From contig OZ220679.1 of the NCBI GenBank assembly GCA_965116355.1, positions 1,674,001 to 1,738,000 on the forward strand: a stretch of DNA of 64,000 nucleotides, read 5' to 3'. Both the position numbers and the translations under genes were made by a program. Below are positions 23,333-31,836 of this stretch, in pieces (within the stretch, counting starts at the first letter, position 1; each line of letters begins with the position of its first letter). The notes beneath the pieces were generated by a model. It did no database searches. It was not told the origin of the DNA and saw nothing but the letters and a program-made list of their open reading frames with translations. The stretch is from UBA1127 sp965116355. GTDB lineage: Bacteria; Chloroflexota; Dehalococcoidia; Lucifugimonadales; UBA1127.

Positions 23333-23956
23333 TTACCTTCTTCGCTTCGCCAGCTCCGCCCACACCTCGCGCGGCGAGACGTCCGCCGCGGCCAGCAGCG
23401 TCAGCGTGTGGTAGAGCAGGTCCGCGACCTCCCCCGCCAGCGCTTCCTTCTCGCCCTGCGCGGCCGCGATCGCCGACTCGCCCGCCTCCTCCACCACCTT
23501 CTGCGCAACGCGGCCCACGCCCGACTGCAGCAGCTTGGCCGTGTAGCTCTCGGCGGTGGGGTTCGCCTGCCGGTCCTTGATGACCGCGAACAGCTCCTCC
23601 AGCACGCCCACAGACGCATCGCTCTCGGCGTACGTCGGCTCGGCGTCCAGGTCCGTGAAGAAGCACGAGACCGCTCCCGTGTGGCACGCCGGCCCCTCGG
23701 GGTCCACCTTCATCAGCACCGTGTCCCCGTCGCAGTCCACTTGGAGTGACTTCACCCGAAGGTAGTTGCCCGACTCCTCGCCCTTGTGCCACAGCGACTG
23801 CCGGCTGCGGCTGTAGAACCACGCGTCGCCGTCCTGCAGCGTCCGCGCCAGCGACTCTGCCGACACATACGCCAGCATGAGCACCTGGCCCGTCTCGTGG
23901 TGCTGTGCGATGGCGGGGATGAGGCCGTTCTCGTTGCGCCTCAGCGGTATGGTCAT
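23333..23956 (-). CDS. hisIE: Bifunctional phosphoribosyl-AMP cyclohydrolase / phosphoribosyl-ATP pyrophosphatase
   Basis: A 207-residue two-domain histidine-biosynthesis enzyme catalysing steps 2 and 3. The N-terminal HisI domain has SRSRQSLWHKGEESGN, VDCDGDTVL and CHTGAVSCFF (zinc and Mg ligands). The C-terminal HisE domain has SYTAKLLQSGVGRVAQKVVE and EAGESAIAA with a helical ADLLYHTLTLL. GGAGGG sets ATG 23956. It is preceded by the HAD gene (12-base gap, same strand). That HAD protein could serve as histidinol-phosphatase, but nothing proves it. Confidence 0.95.
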   Translation of the reverse strand: MTIPLRRNENGLIPAIAQHHETGQVLMLAYVSAESLARTLQDGDAWFYSRSRQSLWHKGEESGNYLRVKSLQVDCDGDTVLMKVDPEGPACHTGAVSCFFTDLDAEPTYAESDASVGVLEELFAVIKDRQANPTAESYTAKLLQSGVGRVAQKVVEEAGESAIAAAQGEKEALAGEVADLLYHTLTLLAAADVSPREVWAELAKRRR

Positions 23957-23968
23957 GACAGTCCCTCC

Positions 23969-24694
23969 TTACCCGCCCACCGGCTCGCCTGCCACAATCG
24001 GCAGCAGCTCTTCCAGGCTGCGCACCTCGTACGTCGGTGCCACGCGGCCGTCCATCGGGACGCCGGAGCGGTTTATCCACGCGCCCGGCATCCCCGCCAT
24101 GTGCGCTCCGTAGATGTCGTCCAACAGCGTGTCGCCGACCATCAGCGTCTCCGAGGCCGCCGTGCCCAGCCGCTCCAGCATCAGCTCAAAGATGCGCGTC
24201 GCCGGCTTGTACAGCCGCGCCCCCTCCGACGACACCACTGCGGCGAAGGCGTCCGAGAGCCCGTGCCGCTCCAGCACCGGCAGCAGGAACGCGTCATCCG
24301 CGTTGCTCAGCACCGCGATGGGCACAAGCTCCCGCAGCCGCTCCAGCACGCCGATCGTCTCGGGGAACACCGGACGCGTCCCCAGGTCCTCCAGGAAGTA
24401 CCCCACCGCTCCGTCCGCGTCCCCGTCGACGCCCAGTGCCTCGAACGCCTCGGCGAAGGTGTCGCGCCACACCTCGTAGTACGTCTCGAACGGCTCTTGC
24501 TGCGTCAGTGTCTCCACGTCCACCCGCCGCCGTCGGAAGTCGTACTCGTGCGAGGCCCACGCCTCGTACAACGCGCCCGGATCGACGCTCAGCCCCTGGT
24601 CGTCGCAAATGCGCACGAAGCAGTCCCGCCAGAGGTCGCGAGTGTTCGGAAACAGCGTGTCGAAGGCGTCGAAGACCACTGCCCGGATAACCAT
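23969..24694 (-). CDS. HAD-superfamily hydrolase
   Basis: A 241-residue haloacid-dehalogenase-like hydrolase. Motif I is VVFDAFDTLFP (nucleophile D9), motif II the PIAVLSNADD strand (Ser-Asn), motif III the conserved lysine in ARLYKPATRIFE and motif IV ETLMVGDTLLDDIYGA. A helical cap lies between motifs I and II. AGGAG precedes ATG 24694. Phosphatases for sugar phosphates, nucleotides or phosphoglycolate share this arrangement; being 12 bases from hisIE, a histidinol-phosphate role is conceivable. A TACAAT box lies upstream. Confidence 0.88.
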   Translation of the reverse strand: MVIRAVVFDAFDTLFPNTRDLWRDCFVRICDDQGLSVDPGALYEAWASHEYDFRRRRVDVETLTQQEPFETYYEVWRDTFAEAFEALGVDGDADGAVGYFLEDLGTRPVFPETIGVLERLRELVPIAVLSNADDAFLLPVLERHGLSDAFAAVVSSEGARLYKPATRIFELMLERLGTAASETLMVGDTLLDDIYGAHMAGMPGAWINRSGVPMDGRVAPTYEVRSLEELLPIVAGEPVGG

Positions 24695-24762
24695 GTGCGC
24701 TCCTGTGCAGATTGCATCCCAACTATTGTACCCCGCGAAGCGACGCTGGTGCAGACAAAGAG

Positions 24763-24792
24763 AAGGGGCGCCGGAGTGACCCGGCGCCCCTT
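24763..24792 (-). terminator. Rho-independent terminator of the solute-binding protein gene
   Basis: On the minus strand aaggggcgccgg pairs perfectly with ccggcgcccctt around a six-base loop (12-bp stem), followed by TCTCTTTG. It lies 35 bases after the stop of the gene at 24827-26644. Confidence 0.85.
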
Positions 24793-24826
24793 GAGGTCTC
24801 GCTGCGTTGCGGCTGGGCCGCTGCCT

Positions 24827-26644
24827 CTACCGGACGCCCTTGATGTTGGGGATGTGCGTCCAGGTTCCGGTCACGTTGCTGGAAAACACCCAGTCCTCGA
24901 CAACTTCAGGGTTGACGGTGGCCTCCGCGGGCAGCCAGAAGAGGTTGAGGTTGGCGTGGCTGCTGTAGATGGCCTCGCCCCAGACCTTCCACGCCTTGGC
25001 CTGTTCCTCCAGGTCCAGAATGCCCCGCACCCTCGTCCCCAGCACGTTGATCTCCGGGGACGTGAAGTTGTTGCTGGTGGCCCGGTATGCCCAGTTGTAG
25101 ATGCGTTGCGCCACGAAGGGGTAGGAGGATGTGCCCACAAGGTCGATGTCGTTGTAGACTTCGAAGCCACGCTCCGCGGACCGGAACCGGGTCGGGTCGT
25201 ACTGCTCCAGCGTCACCTTGACCCCCACGTCCGCCCAGTAGCCGACGATGATGTCCACAAGGTCTGCCCCGCCGGAGTAAGCCGAGACCTCTTCCGAGTA
25301 GGTAGTGACCTCTAGCGGGTTGGTCTCCGTGTATCCGGCCTCACGAAGCAACTGCCGCGCCGCTGCAGGGTCGTACGCGTACTCCTCCGGGTAACGCTCT
25401 TGCCAGCTCGGGTCCCAGCCCAGCGTGTTCTCGTTGAGGTGAGTGTGGTACATGGGGAAGCCCTTGCCATTGAAGAAGTTCTCGTTCAGGGCCTCCTTGT
25501 TGACGGCCTTGTTGAAGGCCTTGCGCACGCGATTGTCGAGAAGGCGGCTGTCAGGGTGGAGGTACTGCCCTTCGGAGCTGCGGTCGCCGTCCACCATGTA
25601 GCAGCAGTTGAAGCTCATGAAGGTCCGAAGCCCCTTTACCTTGCCCGCAATGTTGCGCATTCCCTCCGCTGCCGCCTGCTCCTTCAGATCCTCGGGCAAC
25701 GTGGCGATGTGGATCTCCTCGGCGAGCAGCGCCGCCAGGCGAGTGGAGTTCTCATTGATGATGCGCCACTCGAACTCAGGAAAGTCTGCACGAATCTGCC
25801 AGTGGTCGTAGGGGACCCGCTCAAACCGAATGTTCTGTGCTTGGGAACGGCTCTGGAACTGGTAGGGCCCCGTGCCCGCTATGGCTTCGCCCTCATATGC
25901 CGGGCGGAAATTGGGGTCCCCTCCGGCCATTTCGTCGAAGTGGTCCTCACTCTGGATCTCCAGCCCTCCAGCGGACATCTGGGAGATGATCCAGAACAGC
26001 TCCGCTTCTGGCTTGGTGAGGTGCCACAGGATCTCGTGGTCGTTCACGATTTCGATGTGGTCGGTGGAACTCCTGAACAGCGTGGTGTTTCCGTGCTCGG
26101 CGTCCTCCCGGGTCACCTGTTCCCACGTGTGGACGACGTCCCTGGCGGTGAACTCACCGTTGTCCTTGTGGAAGGGCACGCCCTCCCGCAGCTTGTAGCG
26201 GATCTTGTCCCCTCCCTCGATCGACCACTCGGTTGCCAGCATGGGCACAAATTGGCCCTTGTCAGGCGTAATGTCCACCAGGAACTCGTACATGGGCCTC
26301 ATCGAGATAAAGCCGGCAATGCCGCCGCCGCCCAGGGGCGGAGAGGTGGTCTCCTGGGGCATGTTCGTCCCGAAGACTAGGCGTTTCACCTTGGGGTCGC
26401 TCATTGCCATTGCTTCGGGAGCCTTCGTCGGTTCCGCGACCGGCGCGGAAGTTTCCGGCGCCGCCACCACCGCCGCGATGGGGGTGTCAACCGGAGCGGC
26501 TGTCGTCGTCTGTTCCATTGCAGTTTCAACCTCGGGTGCCGCCGAGCCGTCGTCGCTGCCGCACGCGGCGAAGCTCAGCAGTGCGGCCCCCAACGCCGCG
26601 ATCACCAGAAACAGCCATGCCGGGTGCTTCCGTCCAAAGCGCAT
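24827..26644 (-). CDS. ABC-transporter solute-binding lipoprotein, family 5 (peptide/opine/nickel type)
   Basis: A 605-residue extracytoplasmic binding protein. The leader has basic residues, a hydrophobic core and the lipobox F25-A-A-C28, so it should be lipid-anchored. A Thr/Ala/Pro-rich linker (about 35-80) follows, then the family-5 fold: EGVPFHKDNGEFTARDVVHT, LDNRVRKAFNKAVNKEALNE and LREAGYTETNPLEVT are typical. Ligands of such proteins are peptides, oligosaccharides or other polar solutes. No permease or ATPase is nearby, so it stands alone in this window with its own promoter (26695-26722) and terminator. GGGGGGTGA precedes ATG 26644. Confidence 0.93.
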   Translation of the reverse strand: MRFGRKHPAWLFLVIAALGAALLSFAACGSDDGSAAPEVETAMEQTTTAAPVDTPIAAVVAAPETSAPVAEPTKAPEAMAMSDPKVKRLVFGTNMPQETTSPPLGGGGIAGFISMRPMYEFLVDITPDKGQFVPMLATEWSIEGGDKIRYKLREGVPFHKDNGEFTARDVVHTWEQVTREDAEHGNTTLFRSSTDHIEIVNDHEILWHLTKPEAELFWIISQMSAGGLEIQSEDHFDEMAGGDPNFRPAYEGEAIAGTGPYQFQSRSQAQNIRFERVPYDHWQIRADFPEFEWRIINENSTRLAALLAEEIHIATLPEDLKEQAAAEGMRNIAGKVKGLRTFMSFNCCYMVDGDRSSEGQYLHPDSRLLDNRVRKAFNKAVNKEALNENFFNGKGFPMYHTHLNENTLGWDPSWQERYPEEYAYDPAAARQLLREAGYTETNPLEVTTYSEEVSAYSGGADLVDIIVGYWADVGVKVTLEQYDPTRFRSAERGFEVYNDIDLVGTSSYPFVAQRIYNWAYRATSNNFTSPEINVLGTRVRGILDLEEQAKAWKVWGEAIYSSHANLNLFWLPAEATVNPEVVEDWVFSSNVTGTWTHIPNIKGVR

Positions 26645-26694
26645 GCTTCACCCCCCTCTTGTCGTTGGACGACATAAGTTTCCTGAATAGGCCA

Positions 26695-26722
26695 ATGCTA
26701 TGACAAAAACGAATCTTGTCAA
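26695..26722 (-). promoter_or_regulatory. Probable promoter of the solute-binding protein gene
   Basis: TTGACA (26722-26717), a 16-base spacer and TAGCAT (26700-26695) lie about 50 bases upstream of the start. The -35 is perfect and the -10 matches at four of six. The A/T-rich 26690-26750 stretch is the only such stretch in this otherwise gene-free 264-base gap. Confidence 0.5.
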
Positions 26723-26908
26723 CAATGTATAAAAATTCACAACCTTTCTCGCCATTTCCCCGGAAGCGTGCACTGTTTCTGCACAGAATGTGCCGTCATC
26801 AGCCGGTCTCCGTTCAAGTGAGACATCGCCCAGTGCCGCCCCCAACGCGGGCGGATTCGCGCGCCCCTGCGGTAGAATACGAGGCGCACACCACCCGAGG
26901 GGGCCCCG

Positions 26909-28759
26909 ATGAAGATTGCCGTTTGCATCAAGCAGATCCCCGTCATCGCCCGCGTCCGTTTCGACCCGGAGACCCGCACCATCGTCCGCGAGGGCGTCCC
27001 GCTCGAGGTCAACTCCTACGACCTCCTCGCCGTCACCGCCGCCGTGGAGCTCGTGAAGGAGCACGGCGGCGAGGTTACCGCGATCACCATGGGCCCCCCG
27101 CAGGCCCGCGACGCCCTCACCCAGTGCCTGGCCCTCGGCGCCGACCGCGCCGTGCTCCTCACCGACCGCGCCTTCGCCGGCGCCGACACCCTCGCGACGG
27201 CCCGCGCCCTCGCGTTGGCCCTCGCCCGCGGCGAGTACGACCTCATCCTCTGCGGCAAGCACAGCCTCGACGCCGAGACCGGCCAGGTCGGCCCGGAGGT
27301 CGCCGAGCTGCTCGCGATGCCGCAGGTCACCAGCGTCTCCGGCCTCAGCTTTGACGCCGCCCGCAACGTCGTCACCGCCCGCCGCGAGACCGACGACGGC
27401 GTGGAGACCGTCGAATCCCCCCTGCCCGTCCTCCTCGCCTGCGGGGACGGCATCGCCGAGGAGGCCTGGCCCGGTCCCGATCAGCTTGAAGAGGCCAAGG
27501 CCAAGCCCATTGAGGAAGTGACCGCAACAGACCTGTCCCAGGACACGTCCATCTTCGGCTTCGCCGGTTCCCCCACGTGGGTCGACGCCATCGAGAGCTT
27601 TGAGAGCGCCCGCCAGCCCGAGGTCTTTGACGACGAGGACGTGCAGGCGAACGTGCGTCGTCTGGTCGAGACCTTGGAGGCCCGAGGCCTCTTCACCGGC
27701 TGGGGCGCTGCGGCCGAGGGCGAGAAGGCCGGGCAGGCCCGATTCCCCAAGAACCCCTACGATGCCATCTGGGTCGTCGCGGAGCAGGACGCGCAGGGCG
27801 CGTTGCGGCCCGTGACGTACGAGCTGTTGGGCGTCGCGGGGAAGCTGGCCGCCGAGTCGGACCGCGCCGTCGCTGCCGTCCTGATCGGCCACGGCGTCGA
27901 GCGCCACGTCGACGAGCTCGCCGCCCACGGCGCGGACCTCGTCTTCACCGCCGACCACCCCGGCCTCGCGAGCTACGCCACCCTCCCCTACACCCGCGTG
28001 CTCGCCGACGCCATCGCGACCAGGCGCCCCTTCGCGCTGCTGCTGCCGGCCACCGTCAACGGCCGGGACCTCGCGGCCCGCCTCGCTGCCCGTCTCGGCC
28101 TCGGCCTGACCGGCGACTGCATCGACCTCGCCATCAACAGCGAGGGCCAGCTCGTGCAGTACAAGCCCGCCTTCGGTGGCAACATCGTTTCGCCCATCCT
28201 CTCCCGCACCACGCCGCAGATGGCGACCGTGCGCCCCGGCATGCTTGCCCGCGCTCCCCGTGACGACTCCCGCACCGCCGTGACCGACGAGCTCGACGTG
28301 GACGATGACGCCCTCGAGGACCCCGTGGCCGTCGTCTCGGTTGAGAACGAGACCGGCGGCGAGGGCGCGCGCCTGTACGACGCCGACGTCGTTGTGGGCA
28401 TCGGCATGGGCGTCGGAGAGCCCGCTAACTACGGCTCCGTCCATGAGCTCGCCGAGGCGCTGGACGCCGCCGTCGCCGCCACCCGGAACGTGACCGACCT
28501 TGGCTGGATGCCCAAGCAGCAGCAGGTCGGTATCACCGGCAAGGCCATCGCCCCGAAGCTTTACGTGGCCGTCGGCGTCAGCGGCAACCTGAACCACATG
28601 GTCGGCGTGCTCCGCGCGGGCATCGTGGTCGCCATCAATACCCGCGCCCGCGCCTTCATCTTCCGCTCCTGCGATTACGGCATCGTCGGCGACTGGGCCG
28701 AGGTCGTCCCCGCCCTCACCGAGGCCCTCCGTGACGCACGTGCACGGGCCGGCGCATAG
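26909..28759 (+). CDS. Fused electron transfer flavoprotein, EtfB-EtfA in one chain
   Basis: A 616-residue protein combining both ETF subunits. Residues 1 to about 250 are the beta subunit: MKIAVCIKQIP, then TAITMGPPQARDAL, GADRAVLLTDRAFAGADT and the GKHSLDAETGQVGPEVAELL signature. About 275-616 is the alpha subunit, ending with the FAD-binding QQQVGITGKAIAPKLYVAVG, SGNLNHMVG, VAINTRARAFIF and DYGIVGDWAEVVP. An acidic linker joins them. The family shuttles electrons from dehydrogenases to a quinone reductase and is normally encoded by two genes. GAGGGGG precedes ATG 26909. The LLM oxidoreductase begins 8 bases after its stop, so the two are one operon and may exchange electrons. Confidence 0.92.
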   Translation: MKIAVCIKQIPVIARVRFDPETRTIVREGVPLEVNSYDLLAVTAAVELVKEHGGEVTAITMGPPQARDALTQCLALGADRAVLLTDRAFAGADTLATARALALALARGEYDLILCGKHSLDAETGQVGPEVAELLAMPQVTSVSGLSFDAARNVVTARRETDDGVETVESPLPVLLACGDGIAEEAWPGPDQLEEAKAKPIEEVTATDLSQDTSIFGFAGSPTWVDAIESFESARQPEVFDDEDVQANVRRLVETLEARGLFTGWGAAAEGEKAGQARFPKNPYDAIWVVAEQDAQGALRPVTYELLGVAGKLAAESDRAVAAVLIGHGVERHVDELAAHGADLVFTADHPGLASYATLPYTRVLADAIATRRPFALLLPATVNGRDLAARLAARLGLGLTGDCIDLAINSEGQLVQYKPAFGGNIVSPILSRTTPQMATVRPGMLARAPRDDSRTAVTDELDVDDDALEDPVAVVSVENETGGEGARLYDADVVVGIGMGVGEPANYGSVHELAEALDAAVAATRNVTDLGWMPKQQQVGITGKAIAPKLYVAVGVSGNLNHMVGVLRAGIVVAINTRARAFIFRSCDYGIVGDWAEVVPALTEALRDARARAGA

Positions 28760-28767
28760 GAGGCGAC

Positions 28768-29703
28768 GTGGCAAACGAGATCAAGGTCGGCCTGCACATC
28801 CCCGCAGCCTCGGACGGCCCGCTTCCGACGGCGGCGCAGTACATCGACTTCTTCCGGCACGCCGAGCGCCTCGGCTTTCGCGGCCTGTGGACGGAGGACC
28901 GCATCTTCCACGACGCCAACCTCCTCGAGCCGCTGACCCTGCTCACCCTCGCCGCCGGCGCCACCGAACGCATGACGCTCGGCACCGCCGTCCTGCTGCT
29001 CTCCATGCGCAACGCCCCCGAGTTGGCGCGCCGGCTCTCCTCGCTCGACCACTTTTCCGGTGGCCGCGTCCATCTCGGCGTGTCGCTGGGCGGGCGCCCC
29101 GGCGAGTACCCGGGCCTCGGCCTCCAGCAGTCCGAGCGCGTGGCGCGCCTCCGCGAGAACATCCTCGTCCTGCGAGCGCTCCTCCGCGGCGAGCCGGTGT
29201 CGCATGAGGGACGCTTCCACTCGCTTGAGGACGCGGTCGTCCGGCCCGCCTCCCCGCAGCCGGGAGGCATCCCGATATCCATGGGCGGCCACGTAGAGCC
29301 GGTGCTCAAGCGGACGGGGGAGCTTGCGGACGGCTGGATCGGGGGGCCCTTCACGCCGCCGGACGCATTTCGCGAGTGTTGGGACAAGGTACTGGCGTAC
29401 GCCGCGAGCTTCGGGCGCGACCCGTCGCAGCTCGAGGCGGGGAAGCTCGTCTACGTCGCCGTCGACGACGACCGCGAGCGGGCGCTGGCGTCGCTGACCC
29501 CGTTCCTGCACGCCTACTACGGCGCCGCGAGAAACCCCACGGGCTTCGCCGTCTACGGCCCGCCGGAAGAGGTGGCGTCACACTTGCAGGGGTTCGCCGA
29601 CGCGGGTACGACGACGTTTATGCTGGGAGTGCCCTCGCTGGACGTGGGCCACCTGGAGCGAATCGCGTCGGACGTCGTGCCGAGGCTGCGCGCCGTGGGA
29701 TAA
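28768..29703 (+). CDS. LLM-class (luciferase-like) flavin/F420-dependent oxidoreductase
   Basis: A 311-residue luciferase-like TIM barrel. It shows FRHAERLGFRGLWTEDRI, TLAAGATERMTLGTAVLLLS, the SLDHFSGGRVHLGVSLGG block and RLRENILVLRALLRGEPVSH, all typical of F420- or FMNH2-dependent oxidoreductases. GTG 28768 with TAGGAGG gives the start, 8 bases after the ETF fusion stop. Such enzymes oxidise alcohols or carry out monooxygenation of organosulfur or cyclic compounds; the substrate is unknown. Co-transcription with ETF suggests a supply or sink of flavin-borne electrons (inference). Confidence 0.9.
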   Translation: MANEIKVGLHIPAASDGPLPTAAQYIDFFRHAERLGFRGLWTEDRIFHDANLLEPLTLLTLAAGATERMTLGTAVLLLSMRNAPELARRLSSLDHFSGGRVHLGVSLGGRPGEYPGLGLQQSERVARLRENILVLRALLRGEPVSHEGRFHSLEDAVVRPASPQPGGIPISMGGHVEPVLKRTGELADGWIGGPFTPPDAFRECWDKVLAYAASFGRDPSQLEAGKLVYVAVDDDRERALASLTPFLHAYYGAARNPTGFAVYGPPEEVASHLQGFADAGTTTFMLGVPSLDVGHLERIASDVVPRLRAVG

Positions 29704-29708
29704 CGCTC

Positions 29709-29785
29709 CGTTCGCCCTGACCGCGTCCTGAGCCTGACGATGGAGGGAAATCGAAGCCTGTCCTGAGGAATTCGAAGGGAGTGAA
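29709..29785. repeat. Dispersed palindromes between convergent genes
   Basis: Compound ttcgccctgaccgcgtcctg...gagggaaatcgaagcctgtcctgaggaattcgaaggg between the LLM gene and clpX, which converge. It may serve both as a stop hairpin. Confidence 0.8.
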
Positions 29786-29789
29786 CCCC

Positions 29790-31100
29790 CTACGCCGCCC
29801 GGGGCAGGTCCACCGTGTCGCCGGCCGAGGTCAGCAGCACTGGCTGCTTCTTGCCCTCGACCACCTCGGCGTCCACCAGGCAGCGGTGCACGCCCTTCAG
29901 CGACGGCAGCTCGTACATCACGTCCAGCAGCGTCCGTTCGATGATGGTGCGAAGCCCGCGCGCGCCCGTCTTGTGCACCATCGCCTCCTCCGCGGCCGCC
30001 TCCAGCGCGTCCATCTGGAAGACCAGCTCCACGTTGTCGAGCGAGAAGAGGTGCTGGTACTGCTTCACGACTGCGTTCTTGGGCTCCGTCAGCACCCGGA
30101 CCAGGTCGGGCTTCGTGAGCGGGTCCAGCGCGACCACCACCGGGAACCGGCCGACGAGCTCCGGGATGAAGCCATACTGCAGCAGGTCGTCGCTGTTGAC
30201 GTGCTGCAGCATGCTCTGCGGGTCGTCGACGTCCAACTGGCTGCGGCCGTCCCGGACGAGGCCGATGCTGCGCCGGTCCTTCAGCACGCGCTTCTCGACT
30301 ACCTGGTCAAGCCCGTCGAACGCCCCGCCGCACACGAAGAGGATGTTGTCCGTCCTGAACTGCACAAACTCCTGGTGCGGGTGCTTCCGTCCGCCGTGGG
30401 GCGGGATGGCCGCCTGCGTGCCCTCGATGATCTTGAGCAGCCCCTGCTGCACGCCCTCGCCCGACACGTCGCGCGTGATCGAGGGGTTGGGGCTCTTGCG
30501 GGCGATCTTGTCGATCTCGTCGATGTAGAGGATGCCGTGTTCCGCGCGGCTCAGGTCCCAGTCCGCAGCCTGGATGAGCCGCAGCAGGATGTGCTCGACG
30601 TCCTCGCCCACGTACCCCGCCTCGGTCAGTGAGGTGGCGTCGGAGATGGCGGAGGGAACGTCGAGGATCTTTGCGAGGGTCTGTGCGAGGAGGGTCTTGC
30701 CGCTGCCCGTGGGGCCGATGAGGAGGATGTTGCTCTTCTGGATTTCCACGCCGCTGAAGCTGTCCGCGGCGTTCCATATCCGCTTGTAGTGGTTGTACAC
30801 CGCGACGCTCAGGACCTTCTTGGCGTGCTCCTGCCCAACCACGTACTCGTCCAGCTTGTCGTAGATGACCTTGGGGGGGAGGAAATCGGCCCGGCTGCCC
30901 GCCTTCTCGACCGACGCGTCCTCGCCGCCGTCCTGCGCTTCCGCCGCGGCGTAGTCGCCCATGATCTGCTGGCAGAGCGCGACGCACTCGTCGCAGATGA
31001 AGACCTTGCCCGGGCCCGCCACCAGACGCTTCACCTGCCCCTGCGGCTTCCCGCAGAACGAGCAGGTGTAGTCCATTCCGCCCTTACCCTTGGTGGCCAT
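29790..31100 (-). CDS. clpX: ATP-dependent Clp protease ATP-binding subunit ClpX
   Basis: A 436-residue AAA+ unfoldase that feeds substrates to ClpP. An N-terminal zinc finger (CSFCG...ICDECVALC, about 13-43) is followed by Walker A GPTGSGKT, Walker B ILYIDEIDKIA, the pore loop AGYVGEDVE, the RKH loop (GGRKHPHQ) and a ClpP-binding IGL-type loop seen as SIGLV. The ATG at 31100 is preceded by AAGGAGAA. It is third in the tig-clpP-clpX order, 30 bases after clpP. A short acidic insert follows the zinc finger (GDYAAAEAQDGGED). Confidence 0.97.
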   Translation of the reverse strand: MATKGKGGMDYTCSFCGKPQGQVKRLVAGPGKVFICDECVALCQQIMGDYAAAEAQDGGEDASVEKAGSRADFLPPKVIYDKLDEYVVGQEHAKKVLSVAVYNHYKRIWNAADSFSGVEIQKSNILLIGPTGSGKTLLAQTLAKILDVPSAISDATSLTEAGYVGEDVEHILLRLIQAADWDLSRAEHGILYIDEIDKIARKSPNPSITRDVSGEGVQQGLLKIIEGTQAAIPPHGGRKHPHQEFVQFRTDNILFVCGGAFDGLDQVVEKRVLKDRRSIGLVRDGRSQLDVDDPQSMLQHVNSDDLLQYGFIPELVGRFPVVVALDPLTKPDLVRVLTEPKNAVVKQYQHLFSLDNVELVFQMDALEAAAEEAMVHKTGARGLRTIIERTLLDVMYELPSLKGVHRCLVDAEVVEGKKQPVLLTSAGDTVDLPRAA

Positions 31101-31130
31101 GCAGTTCTCCTTGGCGCTTGCTTCCTTCGG

Positions 31131-31784
31131 CTACGGCCTTGCGAGGACCTCGTCAATCAGGCCGTACTCCACTGCCTGGTCGGCGGTGAGGTAGAAGTCG
31201 CGGTCCGTGTCCCGGGCCACCTGTTCGTACGGCTGCCCCGTTTGCCCCGAGATGATCTGCCGGATCTTGTCCTGCAGCCGCAGGATCTCGCGGGCGGCGA
31301 TCTCGATGTCCGTCGCCTGTCCCTGCGCGCCGCCGAGCGGCTGGTGCATGTGGATCGTCGAGTTGGCCAGGCTGTACCGCTTGCCCTTGGCGCCCGAGCA
31401 CAGCAGCACCGTGCCCATGCTCGCCGCGAGGCCAACGCAGATGGTGGACACGTCGCAAGAGATCAGGTTCATCGTGTCGAGAATGGCCAGCCCCGACGTC
31501 ACGACGCCGCCCGGCGAGTTGATGTACAGGCTGATGTCCTTCTCCGGGTCCTCCCGCTCCAAGTACAGCATCTCCGCCACGATCAGGTTCGCGACGTAGT
31601 CGTTGATGCCCGTGCCCAGGAAGATGATGCGCTCCCGCAGCAGCAGCGAGTAGATGTCGAACCCGCGCTCGCCGCGCGCGCCGGTCTCGATGACCGTCGG
31701 GATGATGGCCTGCGGGGGCGGTCCCAGCAGCCTCCCCGCCGCGCTGACCAGCTCCGCCTCTCTGTGAATGTCCCTCCGTGTCAT
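31131..31784 (-). CDS. clpP: ATP-dependent Clp protease proteolytic subunit ClpP
   Basis: A 217-residue serine peptidase subunit. The catalytic triad can be placed at S122 (GLAASMGT), H147 (IHMHQPLGG) and D196 (DTDRDFY). The INSPGG oxyanion region is at 88-93. About 40 extra N-terminal residues before FDIYSLLLRERI suggest a propeptide removed on assembly. The gene sits between tig and clpX, with gaps of 52 and 30 bases. Confidence 0.97.
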   Translation of the reverse strand: MTRRDIHREAELVSAAGRLLGPPPQAIIPTVIETGARGERGFDIYSLLLRERIIFLGTGINDYVANLIVAEMLYLEREDPEKDISLYINSPGGVVTSGLAILDTMNLISCDVSTICVGLAASMGTVLLCSGAKGKRYSLANSTIHMHQPLGGAQGQATDIEIAAREILRLQDKIRQIISGQTGQPYEQVARDTDRDFYLTADQAVEYGLIDEVLARP

Positions 31785-31836
31785 GGACGCCCCCTCCTGC
31801 CGCTATTGGCCCGTTTCACCAGGGCAGGCCACCCGC

